64,000 bases of DNA from Streptomyces caelestis (lineage in GTDB: Bacteria; Actinomycetota; Actinomycetes; Streptomycetales; Streptomycetaceae): positions 2,666,001 through 2,730,000 of the forward strand of contig NZ_JACHNE010000001.1 in NCBI RefSeq assembly GCF_014205255.1. The letters run 5' to 3'. The notes under the pieces were generated by a model. That model had not been told where the DNA came from and made no database searches. It saw nothing but the letters and a program-made list of their open reading frames with translations. The translations under genes were made by a program, and so were the position numbers. This document shows positions 34,512-42,462 of this stretch, in pieces (position 1 is the first letter of the stretch; each line of letters starts with the position of its first letter).

Positions 34512-37091
34512 GTGCGCACCACGAGAACCGTTCCCGCGAGACCTGTACTGATCGTCACGCTCACGCTCGCCACGGCGGGTTCACTTCTGCTCGGCCCCGA
34601 CACCGCCGGCGCGGACCCGAAGCCCGTCACCCGCGAGGGCGCCGCCGTGGACGACCGAGCGGCACAGGCTCCCGCGAGCGCGGCCCGGCGCGCACTGGCC
34701 GCGGAGACTCCCGCCGGCACCTCCACCGCGGCGCCCGCCCGCGGCTACCCCCGCCGCCAGGTCCTCTCCCCCGACCGGGAGAACCCCGGCGACAAGTCCC
34801 TGAAGCTGGGCCTCACTCCGTACCACGCGATCGCCCCGAAGCTGAACGCCCTGCAACGCCTCGGCGACCGGGTGAGCGTGGAGGTGACCGGCCGCTCGGC
34901 CGGCGGCCACCGCCTCTACCTCGTCACCGTCACCGCCCCGGAGACCACCCGCCAGGCCCGCGCCCAGGAACGCATGCGCGAGCTGATCGAGAACGCCCCC
35001 GCGACGGCCGCGAAGTCCCCTGAGATCAAGCGCTCCTACAAGACCCCGGTCTTCGTCAACAGCAACATCCACGGCAACGAGTGGGAGGGCACGGACGCCT
35101 CGCTGAAGATCGTCGAGCAGCTGGCGACGGCGCACGACGCCAGGACCCGCGACCTCCTGGCGCGCAGCCGCCTGTACTTCAACATCACGGCCAACCCGGA
35201 CGGCCGGATCGCCGGGACCCGCGCCAACGCGGGCGGCTTCGACCTGAACCGCGACTTCGTCACCGCCTCCCAGCCCGAGACCCGCGCGATGCGGCAGATC
35301 GAGCTGGACAAGCAGCCGGCCGTCCTGCTCGACCTGCACGGCTACGTCAACGGCACGCTCATCGAGCCCACCACTCCCCCGCACGGCGAGAACTACGAGT
35401 ACGACCTCTTCCTGAAGAACAGCTACGCCAACGCTCTCGGCATGGAGTCCGCGGTCAACGCCCTCGGCTACACGCCCGCGAAGGACGGCGTGGAGCCGGT
35501 CCAGATCCCGTTCCGCGACCAGGAGGAGGGCTGGGACGACTGGCCGCCGATCTTCACCCCGCAGTACGCGGCCTTCCACGGCACGGTCGCCGCGCACACG
35601 GTGGAGATCCCGCTGGCGGTGAACAACGAGGAGTACGACGAACTCCCCGTCCCGGAGCTGCGCCGCCGCTCGGCGGTCAACACGGCGGTGGCGGGCGCGG
35701 CGATCCGCGCGACCCTCGACCACGTCCGGGAGCACCGCGCCCAGCTCATCAGCGACCAGATCGAGGTCTTCCGCCGCGGCGCGGCCGGTGCCCCGCAGGT
35801 ACCGGTGTCACCGCGGACGGTCCCCGGCGTCCCCGGCATCGGCCCGGAGGACGTCTACACGACCACGTTCCCGCGCGCCTACGTCATCCCGCCCGGCGAC
35901 TCCCGCACGCAGCGCTCGGCCCCGGCCGCGGCCCGTCTCGTCGACCACCTCCTCGCCAACGACGTCCGCGTCACCCGCGCCACCCGGCCTTTCCGGCTCG
36001 CCGGACGGACCTATCCCGAGGGCTCCTACGTCGTCGACATGCACCAGCCCAAGCGCGGCATGGCGAACGTGCTGCTGGCCGACGGCCAGGACATCAGCGG
36101 CAAGGTGTCGGTGATGTACGACATCTCGGGCTGGAGTCTGGGCCGCCTGTGGGGCGCCACGGTCGAGCAGGTGCCGTCGGGCGGCCTGCGGGGCGTGCCC
36201 CTGCGCCCGGTCACCCAGGCGGCCCCCGTCGCCCACACGGCTGCCGGCGGCAACCTCCGTCTGCGCCTGACCGACCCGCGCGAGATCGCGGCCCTCAACT
36301 CCCTTCTGCGACAGGGCGTTCGGGTACGCCAGGGGCCGGACGGCAGCGCGATCGTCCCGGCCTCGGCCCGCCGCCAGGCGGCCGTGGCCGCCCGCACGCA
36401 CGACGTCTCCTTCACGGCGACGCGCCTCTCCGGCGGCACACCCCTGCCCCGCCTCCGGGTCGCCGCCGCTGTCACGCCGGGTGAGCTGTTCGCCCTGCGG
36501 GAGATGAACTTCGACGTCACGCCGGTCTCGACGGCCGTCCTGAACTCCGGCTTCGACTGGTCCGGCACGGACGTGCTGTTCGTGTCCGCCGGCCTGGACC
36601 ACGCCGCCCTGACCGCCCCCGCCCGCAGGGCCCTGGACGCCTTCCTCGACGACCACGGCCTGGTCGGCCGGGGCACGAGGGGAGCGGCCCTGAACGCTGC
36701 CGCGGACCGGCTGGCCGTCAAGCCGGTCGAGGGCAACACGGACGCCAACGGCGTCGTACGAACGGAGAACGCCGGCCGCGTCACGCACGACGCTCCCGCG
36801 CACGCCTTCGTCTACGCCCCGCTGTGGTTCACCGACCTCGGTCCCGGCGTGCGGGTGGAGCAGTCGTACGCGACCGGGAATCCGCTCGTCTCCGGGCACT
36901 GGCGCCCGCTCCGGAACGGCACCGGCGGCCCCGCGGCGGCAGCGGGACAGGCCTCGGTGGTCAGCGGCGGCCGGACGGTTCTGTTCGGCACCGAACCACT
37001 CTTCCGGGCCCACCCCAAGGGGGAATTCCCGCAGGTGGCAAGGGCATTGTTCACAGTGGCACACAGCGGTTCAGTTGAGGAGAGCGGATGA
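34512..37091 (+). CDS. Secreted M14-family zinc carboxypeptidase
   Basis: An 859-residue protein with a signal peptide (VLIVTLTLATAGSLLLG near residues 10-26). The peptidase domain (about 95-390) has the zinc motif NSNIHGNEWEG (HxxE), a third ligand in LLDLHGYVNG and the substrate-binding GGFDLNRDF. The last 450 residues contain jelly-roll or adhesion-like regions with no clear name. GGAGG 5 nt before the GTG at 34512 sets the start; the TTG at 34500 is less likely. The stop overlaps the next gene (ATGA), so the pair is co-translated. Confidence 0.9.
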   Translation: MRTTRTVPARPVLIVTLTLATAGSLLLGPDTAGADPKPVTREGAAVDDRAAQAPASAARRALAAETPAGTSTAAPARGYPRRQVLSPDRENPGDKSLKLGLTPYHAIAPKLNALQRLGDRVSVEVTGRSAGGHRLYLVTVTAPETTRQARAQERMRELIENAPATAAKSPEIKRSYKTPVFVNSNIHGNEWEGTDASLKIVEQLATAHDARTRDLLARSRLYFNITANPDGRIAGTRANAGGFDLNRDFVTASQPETRAMRQIELDKQPAVLLDLHGYVNGTLIEPTTPPHGENYEYDLFLKNSYANALGMESAVNALGYTPAKDGVEPVQIPFRDQEEGWDDWPPIFTPQYAAFHGTVAAHTVEIPLAVNNEEYDELPVPELRRRSAVNTAVAGAAIRATLDHVREHRAQLISDQIEVFRRGAAGAPQVPVSPRTVPGVPGIGPEDVYTTTFPRAYVIPPGDSRTQRSAPAAARLVDHLLANDVRVTRATRPFRLAGRTYPEGSYVVDMHQPKRGMANVLLADGQDISGKVSVMYDISGWSLGRLWGATVEQVPSGGLRGVPLRPVTQAAPVAHTAAGGNLRLRLTDPREIAALNSLLRQGVRVRQGPDGSAIVPASARRQAAVAARTHDVSFTATRLSGGTPLPRLRVAAAVTPGELFALREMNFDVTPVSTAVLNSGFDWSGTDVLFVSAGLDHAALTAPARRALDAFLDDHGLVGRGTRGAALNAAADRLAVKPVEGNTDANGVVRTENAGRVTHDAPAHAFVYAPLWFTDLGPGVRVEQSYATGNPLVSGHWRPLRNGTGGPAAAAGQASVVSGGRTVLFGTEPLFRAHPKGEFPQVARALFTVAHSGSVEESG

Positions 37092-38233
37092 CGCAGGAGA
37101 TCCACGGCACCATAGCCGACGGCTTCGAGGGGGTGCGCGAGGAGTTCGCAGCGTTCGTGGCCGGGGAACGGGCCGACTACGAGGGCCAGCTGTGCGCCTA
37201 CGTCCACGGCCGCAAGGTGGTCGACCTGTGGGCGGGGACCGACGCGGACGCCCTCTACGGCGTGTTCTCGTCCACGAAGGGCGCCGCCTACCTGGTCGTG
37301 GCCCTCCTCGTGCAGGACGGCACGCTCGAACTGGACCGCAAGGTGACGTACTACTGGCCGGAGTTCGGGGCCGAGGGCAAGGGCGCGCTGACCCTGCGCG
37401 ACCTGCTCGCGCACCGGGCGGGCGTGGTCGGCACGGACTCCGGCTTCACCCTCGCGGAGCTGGCCGACGACCGCCAGCTCGCCGAACGCCTCGCCGACCA
37501 GCGGCCGTTCTGGCGCCCCGGCACGGCGTTCGGCTATCACGCGATGGTCAGCGGCGCCCTGGTCGGCGAGGTCGTGCGCCGTGCCACGGGCCGCACGCTC
37601 CAGGAGGTCTACCAGGAGCGGATCCGCGCCCCGTACGCCCTGGACTTCCACCTGGGCCTGCCCGCGCCCCAGGAGCCCCGCTTCCGCACCACCCAGCCGA
37701 TGGCGCCGACGCCGGACCAGCAGGCCCTCCTCGACGCCACGCCCACGGGTCCGCACACGCTCGCCTCGATCGCCTACAACCGCAACGCGTCGGAGCCGAC
37801 CGACCTCGCCTCGCTGCCCAACATGCCATTGATCCGCGCCAAGGGACCGGCGTCGGTGGGCGGGGTGGCGTCCGCGCGGGGCCTGGCCGGGACGTACGCG
37901 GCGGCGATCAGCGAGGTGGACCAACGGGCCCCGCTGCTGAAGCCGGACACGGTGGCGGAGTTCGGCCAGTTCCACTCGGTCGGCTACGACCTGGTGGCAC
38001 GTGCCCACAGGTCGTTCGGACTCGGCTTCCAGATCACGGCTGACGTGGCGCACCCGTTCCTCGGCGCCGGGACGATCGGGCACAGCGGCGCGAGCGGCTC
38101 ACAGGCCTTCGCGGACCCGTGGAGCGGCCTCGCGTACGGCTACACGCGCCGCCGTTTCGCCTTCCCGGGCGGCGCAGCCCCGGAGAACGACCGCCTGGCG
38201 CTGGCGATCCACAGGGCGGCGCTCGCCCTCTGA
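37088..38233 (+). CDS. Beta-lactamase-family serine hydrolase (EstB-like)
   Basis: A 381-residue class C beta-lactamase-fold esterase or peptidase. The catalytic SxxK is in VFSSTKGAAYLVV near residues 60-66, and the Tyr motif is FGYHAMVSGALVGE near 150. A terminal region IGHSGASGSQAFADP is near 330. No signal peptide. It shares ATGA with the upstream M14 carboxypeptidase gene, implying coordinated production, though one is exported and the other appears cytoplasmic. Confidence 0.88.
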   Translation: MTQEIHGTIADGFEGVREEFAAFVAGERADYEGQLCAYVHGRKVVDLWAGTDADALYGVFSSTKGAAYLVVALLVQDGTLELDRKVTYYWPEFGAEGKGALTLRDLLAHRAGVVGTDSGFTLAELADDRQLAERLADQRPFWRPGTAFGYHAMVSGALVGEVVRRATGRTLQEVYQERIRAPYALDFHLGLPAPQEPRFRTTQPMAPTPDQQALLDATPTGPHTLASIAYNRNASEPTDLASLPNMPLIRAKGPASVGGVASARGLAGTYAAAISEVDQRAPLLKPDTVAEFGQFHSVGYDLVARAHRSFGLGFQITADVAHPFLGAGTIGHSGASGSQAFADPWSGLAYGYTRRRFAFPGGAAPENDRLALAIHRAALAL

Positions 38234-38250
38234 CGCCCGGGCGCGGACGA

Positions 38251-38281
38251 AGGCCGCACCCCACGTCCAAGGGTGCGGCCT
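38251..38281. terminator. Bidirectional hairpin between serine hydrolase and ohr pseudogene
   Basis: AGGCCGCACCC (38251-38261) pairs with GGGTGCGGCCT (38271-38281), 9-nt loop, between two convergent genes. Confidence 0.65.
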
Positions 38282-38302
38282 CCGCGTACGCAACGACGGC
38301 GG

Positions 38303-38760
38303 TCAGGCCAGCGTCACGGTGATGTTCCCGCGGGTCGCCTTCGCGTAGGGACACACGTCATGGGCCCTCTCGACGAGCGACCGCGCGGTGCCCCGGTCCA
38401 CCGTGGGAATGCCGGCGGAGATCTCCACGATGATCCCGAGCCCGTCCCCGTTCTTCCCGAGGCCGACCTTCGCGATAGGGGTCTCCCCTGCTCGAACGAA
38501 GTTGAGAGCTTGGGGAAGGTCGACCCGGTGAGGTCGGCCCTCTCCTGGCGGGCGACGACGCCGAGAGCGCCCTGGAAGCAGGCGCTGTAGCCGGCGGCGA
38601 ACAGCTGCTCCGGGTTGGTCCCGGCGCCACTGCCGCCCAGCTCCTTCGGCGGGTTGACGACGACGTCGAGCTTGCCGTCGTCGGTGGCGACCCGACCGTC
38701 GCGCCCGCCCTCGGCGGTGGCGACGGCGGTGCACAGGACGTCGGACCGCTGGATGGGCAT
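38303..38760 (-). pseudogene. ohr: Organic hydroperoxide resistance protein (Ohr/OsmC), broken by a repeat
   Basis: From the ATG at 38760 the frame reads MPIQRSDVLCTAVATAEGGR through NPEQLFAAGYSACFQGALGV (peroxidatic Cys) to ADLTGST, a normal Ohr N-terminal half. The second half (KVGLGKNGDGLGIIVEISAG, then HDVCPYAKATRGNITVTLA with the resolving Cys) is in another frame. Between them lies a 41-nt type-3 repeat (38477-38517), not a multiple of three. Without it the halves would join as GST-xx-AKVGLGKN, as in intact family members. Ohr function is probably lost unless a frame-shifted product is rescued. Confidence 0.85.
38477..38517. repeat. Small palindromic repeat, type 3 (copy d), disrupting ohr
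   Basis: On the minus strand: TTCCCCAAGCTCTCAACTTC then GTTCGAGCAGGGGAGACCCC and T. It matches copies a-c in layout (CCCCAAGCTC, CGAGCAGGGG, ACCCC). Its length of 41 nt shifts the reading frame of ohr. Confidence 0.75.
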
Positions 38761-38854
38761 GCGGTGGTGTTCCTTCTGTCGTCCGCCGCGGCTCGCGCCC
38801 GGGCCGAGCGGATTCGGAAAAAACTTACCGCATGCCGGAAATCAGCAGAAGAGG

Positions 38855-39877
38855 TCAGAGCTTGACGATCATCTTCCCGGTGTTGTCGCCGCGCAGCACA
38901 CCCAGGAACGCCTCCAGGTTGTTCTCGATGCCCTCGACGACGGTCTCCCGGTACTTCAGCTCACCGGAGGCGACCCAGGGGGCGACCTCCCGGACGAACT
39001 CCGGCTGAAGGTCGTAGTGGTCCCCGACCAGGAAGCCCTCGATACGGCCGCGGGTCTGGATCAGGCGGGCGAGGTTCCTCGGACCCGGGGCGGGCTCGGT
39101 GTTGTTGTAGACGGAGATCATCCCGCAGACGGCGATCCGCCCGCCCTCGTTGAGGGACCCGATGGCGGCCTCCAGGTGATCACCGCCGACATTGTCGAAG
39201 TACACGTCGACGCCGTCAGGAGCGGCAGCGCGCAGCTGCTTGCTCACGGGACCGTCCTTGTAGTTGAAGGCGGCGTCGAAGCCGTACTCGTCGACGAGCA
39301 GCTTCACCTTCTCCGCCGACCCGGCGGACCCGATGACCCGCGAGGCACCCTTCAGCCGGGCGATCTGCCCGACCTGGCCGCCCACGGCACCGGCGGCACC
39401 GGAAACGAAGACGGTGTCGCCCTCCTTGAAGGCGGCGGTGCGCAGCAGCCCCGCGTAGGCGGTCAGGCCGGTCATGCCCAGCACACCGAGGTACGTCGAC
39501 AGCGGCGCGGCGTCCGGGTCCACCTTGACGGCGGTCTTCGCGGCCACGACGGCGTACTCGCGCCATCCGAGGAAGTGCAGCACGTGGTCGCCCACGGCCA
39601 GCCCCTCGGCGTTGGAGGCCACGACCTCGCCGACGGCACCGCCCTGCATGGCCTTGCCGAGCTCGAACGGGGCGATGTAGGACTTCGCGTCGCTCATCCG
39701 GCCACGCATGTACGGGTCCACGGAGAGGTACTTGTTCCGCACGAGGACCTGTCCCTCACCCGGCTGCGGAACCTCCGCCTCCACGAAGGCGAAGTCCTCG
39801 GGCTTCGGCCAGCCGACGGGGCGGCTGACCAGGTGCCACTCGCGGTTGACGGTGGGGAGGACGGGGGTGTCGGTCAT
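38855..39877 (-). CDS. NADP-dependent oxidoreductase (MDR, leukotriene-B4-dehydrogenase type)
   Basis: A 340-residue zinc-free medium-chain reductase: LVSRPVGWPKPEDFAFVEAE at the N-terminus, LSVDPYMRGRM, the nucleotide-binding VSGAAGAVGGQVGQIARLKG near residues 150-170, and IEGFLVGDHYDLQPEFVRE. It likely reduces enones or quinones. The ATG at 39877 has GGAAAGG upstream. It is divergent from a MarR gene with two operator-like palindromes between them, so it is probably the target of that regulator. Confidence 0.92.
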   Translation of the reverse strand: MTDTPVLPTVNREWHLVSRPVGWPKPEDFAFVEAEVPQPGEGQVLVRNKYLSVDPYMRGRMSDAKSYIAPFELGKAMQGGAVGEVVASNAEGLAVGDHVLHFLGWREYAVVAAKTAVKVDPDAAPLSTYLGVLGMTGLTAYAGLLRTAAFKEGDTVFVSGAAGAVGGQVGQIARLKGASRVIGSAGSAEKVKLLVDEYGFDAAFNYKDGPVSKQLRAAAPDGVDVYFDNVGGDHLEAAIGSLNEGGRIAVCGMISVYNNTEPAPGPRNLARLIQTRGRIEGFLVGDHYDLQPEFVREVAPWVASGELKYRETVVEGIENNLEAFLGVLRGDNTGKMIVKL

Positions 39878-39898
39878 GGTGCGCCTTTCCACGAGAAT

Positions 39899-39939
39899 GT
39901 TTCAGTAACTGAAACAACCATGCTCCTGAAAATTTCAGG
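39899..39939. promoter_or_regulatory. Two palindromic operator candidates for MarR
   Basis: GTTTCAGTAACTGAAAC (39899-39915) and CCTGAAAATTTCAGG (39925-39939) are both perfect palindromes around one base and share the half-site CTGAAA/TTTCAG. Their centres are 25 bp apart. They lie between the divergent MarR and oxidoreductase genes, as expected for an autoregulated MarR switch. Confidence 0.75.
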
Positions 39940-39968
39940 TTGTCAAATAACCGGGTACCCTCGATTCC

Positions 39969-40415
39969 ATGGCCTCCACCACATCCGCCCCCCGGAACAG
40001 CCACCGCCCCGATCCGCTGACCCTTGAGGTCGTCGAGCTCATCGGGGAGGTCGTGGCGCGGTTCCATCAGGACTACGAGGAGGCGGCGGCGGAGCATGCG
40101 CTGACCGGGGCGCAGGCTCGGTTGCTGAGCCTGCTGTGCCTTGAGCCACTGCCGATGCGGAGGCTTGCCCAGCGGTTGAAGTGCGAGCCGTCCAATGTCA
40201 CGGGGATCGTGGATCGACTGGAGGCGCGGGGGCTGGTGGAGCGGCGGCCGGATCCTGCGGACCGCCGGGTGAAGGTGGCTGCGGCGACGGATGAGGGACG
40301 GCGGGTGGCCCGGAGTCTGCGGGAGTCGTTGCGGTTCGCTCGCGAGCCGCTGGCCGGGCTTTCCGAGGGGGAGAGGGTGGCGCTGCGGGATGCGCTGCGG
40401 GGGATGCTGGAGTGA
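39969..40415 (+). CDS. MarR-family regulator
   Basis: A 148-residue winged-helix regulator. The recognition region PMRRLAQRLKCEPSNVTGIV followed by DRLEARGLVERRPDPADRRV (about residues 60-100) is classic MarR with the DxR wing. Possible effector cysteines are few (LLCLEPLP, LKCEPS). TACCCT at 39956-39961 is 7 nt before the ATG, giving a leaderless message. It likely represses itself and the divergent oxidoreductase until an oxidant or phenolic ligand binds. Confidence 0.9.
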   Translation: MASTTSAPRNSHRPDPLTLEVVELIGEVVARFHQDYEEAAAEHALTGAQARLLSLLCLEPLPMRRLAQRLKCEPSNVTGIVDRLEARGLVERRPDPADRRVKVAAATDEGRRVARSLRESLRFAREPLAGLSEGERVALRDALRGMLE

Positions 40416-40520
40416 GGTCGCGCCGCCGCAGAAGGCCGGCCCGGCAGTTTCCTGAAGGATGGATTCCTGCCGTGTGACCACTTCTCAGCTCTGGCGATAA
40501 GGGCGGCCAGGATTACAGCA

Positions 40521-40781
40521 ATGTCGACCTGTCGGCCCACGCCGACGCCTACCAGAACCCTGTCCACCGTCGGTCTGGCGTGGACGCTGCAGACGCAGGA
40601 CCTGCTCAGCGTCCACCTCGCCGTGATGTCAGCCATATCCTTGGCCCCGGCGTTCCTCGGGATGTCGATCGGAAACCGGATCCGCAAGCGCGTCTCCGAG
40701 GAGCGGTTTCGAACCGTACTCTGTGTCGCTTTGCCGCTCTTCGGGGTGTACGTCGCCGTGCGGAGCCTGACTACCCGGTGA
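40521..40781 (+). pseudogene. Remnant of a TauE/SafE (TSUP) membrane protein
   Basis: The frame yields HLAVMSAISLAPAFLGMSIG, NRIRKRVSEERFRTVLC and two last hydrophobic stretches, matching the C-terminal end of TSUP family transporters (GxxIGNRxxRRxSxxxFR). The family is normally about 250 residues; only about 70 are recognisable and the preceding residues are Pro/Thr-rich noise. It is a decayed fragment directly upstream of the O-methyltransferase gene. Confidence 0.6.
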
Positions 40782-40810
40782 GGCGCCCCGAAGCGAGGAG
40801 AGGACGCGAC

Positions 40811-41398
40811 ATGAGAGCGGACCTGATCGAACTGCTGCGCGAGCTGGAGGAGTTCGGCGAGTCGAACGACGCGGCAACGGACGACCGAAGCCGGAAGATG
40901 CTGAACATCACGCACGACACCGGCATGTTCCTGACGATGCTCATCAAGACAGGCAACTGCAAGAACGTGCTGGAGGTCGGGACTTCCAACGGCTACTCGA
41001 CGTTGTGGCTGGCCGAGGCCGTGGGCGAGGGCGGCTCGGTGACGACCGTCGAGCAGGCGCCCGGCAAGGTCGCGATGGCCGAGCGGAACTTCCAGCGCGC
41101 CGGACTCCAGCCCCGCATCCGGCAGATCGCGGGCGACGCCGGCCCGTTCATCGAGTCGCGCGGAGCCGGCGAGTACGACTTCGTCTTCCTGGACAGCGAT
41201 CGCGGACAGTACGCCGACTGGTGGCCCTCCCTCCAGCGGGTTCTCGCCAACGGCCGCCCGATGGTGGTCGACAACGCCGTCTCCCACGCCCACCAGCTGG
41301 AGACCTTCAAGCAGTTGGTCGAGGCCTCGGACGGCTACCTCAGCTGCGTCTTCCCGATCGGCAAGGGCGAAATGGTGGTCCTGAAAGACATTCCGTGA
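40811..41398 (+). CDS. Class I SAM-dependent O-methyltransferase
   Basis: A 195-residue methyltransferase of the catechol/caffeoyl-CoA O-methyltransferase type. The SAM motif I is NVLEVGTSNGYSTLWLAEAV (about residues 54-73), acidic motif II is VTTVEQAP, and metal/SAM residues are in YDFVFLDSDRGQYADWW near 125-141. GAGGAGAGG lies upstream of the ATG. A longer frame upstream belongs to shadow sequence over the TSUP remnant. Substrate unknown. Confidence 0.9.
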   Translation: MRADLIELLRELEEFGESNDAATDDRSRKMLNITHDTGMFLTMLIKTGNCKNVLEVGTSNGYSTLWLAEAVGEGGSVTTVEQAPGKVAMAERNFQRAGLQPRIRQIAGDAGPFIESRGAGEYDFVFLDSDRGQYADWWPSLQRVLANGRPMVVDNAVSHAHQLETFKQLVEASDGYLSCVFPIGKGEMVVLKDIP

Positions 41399-41423
41399 CG
41401 CCTCCCGACGCGCGGACAGCTTC

Positions 41424-42221
41424 CTAGGTGCACCACCACAGGAAGCGGTTGCAGGTCTGCGAGGGGGACGGTTCCGGTTCCGGGGGTGCGGTCGTCGGGT
41501 CCGGGGTCGGTGTCGGGGCCGGCCGGGCGGGCGTGGGGGTCGATGTCGGGCGGGCGGGGGGCGTGTCCGCCGAGGCCGGGTGGGAGCCCTTCGGCGTCTC
41601 GGCGTTCTTCGCGTCCTTGGACTTGCCGGCCTTCGGGGACGTGGAAGGCGACGCCGAGTCAGACGCCCCGGGCGAAGGGGATGCCGACGCCTCCTCAGCC
41701 CCGGTGCCCTCGCCCAGGCCGCCCGTCTCGCCCGCCTCCACCGACGCGTCGCCGTCCGCCGACTCACCCCCCGCCGCCGCCGGCTTCGGCGTCGACCTGG
41801 GCGCGTCCATACCGAGCTCCGCGAGGCTCAGCCCGCCCGCCGCCAGCACGAACCCCGCCGCGACGAACAGGGTCCGACGGCGCCGACGACGATGCGCCGC
41901 GGCCTTCCGGTCCCGCCGGCTCGCCCCGCCACCCGGACCGTCGGCGACCGGCCCGCGCCGGCGCCGTCGAGCACCCCGGCCCAGCGGCTCACCGGCGGCG
42001 TCGCTCTCATCGGCGGACCGGTCCGACCCGTCGGGCCCTTCCGCCCCACCGGAGCCATCCGACCCGTCCGAGCCGTGGTAAACACCCTCCCCGCCCTCGG
42101 GAACAGCGTCGTACCCGCCGTGATCCGGCTCACGCCAGCGCAGCGCATCGGCTGAGGTGCCACACCCGGGGCAGGCGAGCGCGCCGTTGAGGTGCCGTCG
42201 GCACGGGTCGCAGTAGTCCAT
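41424..42221 (-). CDS. SCO2400-type zinc-ribbon membrane protein
   Basis: A 265-residue protein with two N-terminal Cys pairs (MDYCDPCRRHLNGALACPGC), likely a zinc ribbon, then an acidic/Gly-Ser linker and a poly-Arg patch (HRRRRRRTLFV). One membrane helix follows (TLFVAAGFVLAAGGLSLAEL, about residues 117-136), then an extended Ser/Pro/Thr-rich outer region and the terminal motif TCNRFLWWCT with two cysteines. The layout suggests a bitopic protein with a cytoplasmic ribbon and a cell-wall-spanning tail. Function unknown. Confidence 0.75.
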   Translation of the reverse strand: MDYCDPCRRHLNGALACPGCGTSADALRWREPDHGGYDAVPEGGEGVYHGSDGSDGSGGAEGPDGSDRSADESDAAGEPLGRGARRRRRGPVADGPGGGASRRDRKAAAHRRRRRRTLFVAAGFVLAAGGLSLAELGMDAPRSTPKPAAAGGESADGDASVEAGETGGLGEGTGAEEASASPSPGASDSASPSTSPKAGKSKDAKNAETPKGSHPASADTPPARPTSTPTPARPAPTPTPDPTTAPPEPEPSPSQTCNRFLWWCT

Positions 42222-42303
42222 GACGCGGGAAGATTAAGTTCCGCGCCGGTCACGTTCCTAGATCCAGCTGTGAATGTTCTGTAGGGACACGCCGCCCCCA
42301 TGG

Positions 42304-42320
42304 TTCGAAACTGTCGAAAC
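42304..42320. promoter_or_regulatory. CGAAA-type repeat upstream of the sugar locus
   Basis: TTCGAAACTGTCGAAAC, with two CGAAA half-sites, lies 143-159 bp upstream of the dehydratase gene. It is a looser relative of the 14-bp motif at 42392. Confidence 0.4.
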
Positions 42321-42391
42321 CGTTATGCGCGCGACCCATTGACACTCGCACCGCCGCATCCTTACTGTCACGCCAGCATTTCGAACGTGTG

Positions 42392-42405
42392 CCGAAATCT
42401 CGAAC
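42392..42405. promoter_or_regulatory. Shared sugar-locus motif, site 1
   Basis: CCGAAATCTCGAAC, 57 bp before the GTG of the dehydratase gene at 42463. It differs by one base from the site at 44773 and by two from that at 55552, making it a likely operator for a common regulator. Confidence 0.65.
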
Positions 42406-42462
42406 ACGTCGAAGTGGATGACTGACAGAACCGAGCCGACGAAGCTGTGAGGGACAACCGCC

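Noticed and set aside
42222..42462. A regulator gene for the sugar locus in the leader
   Set aside because: The region is 241 bp without coding sequence; the regulator is not encoded here.
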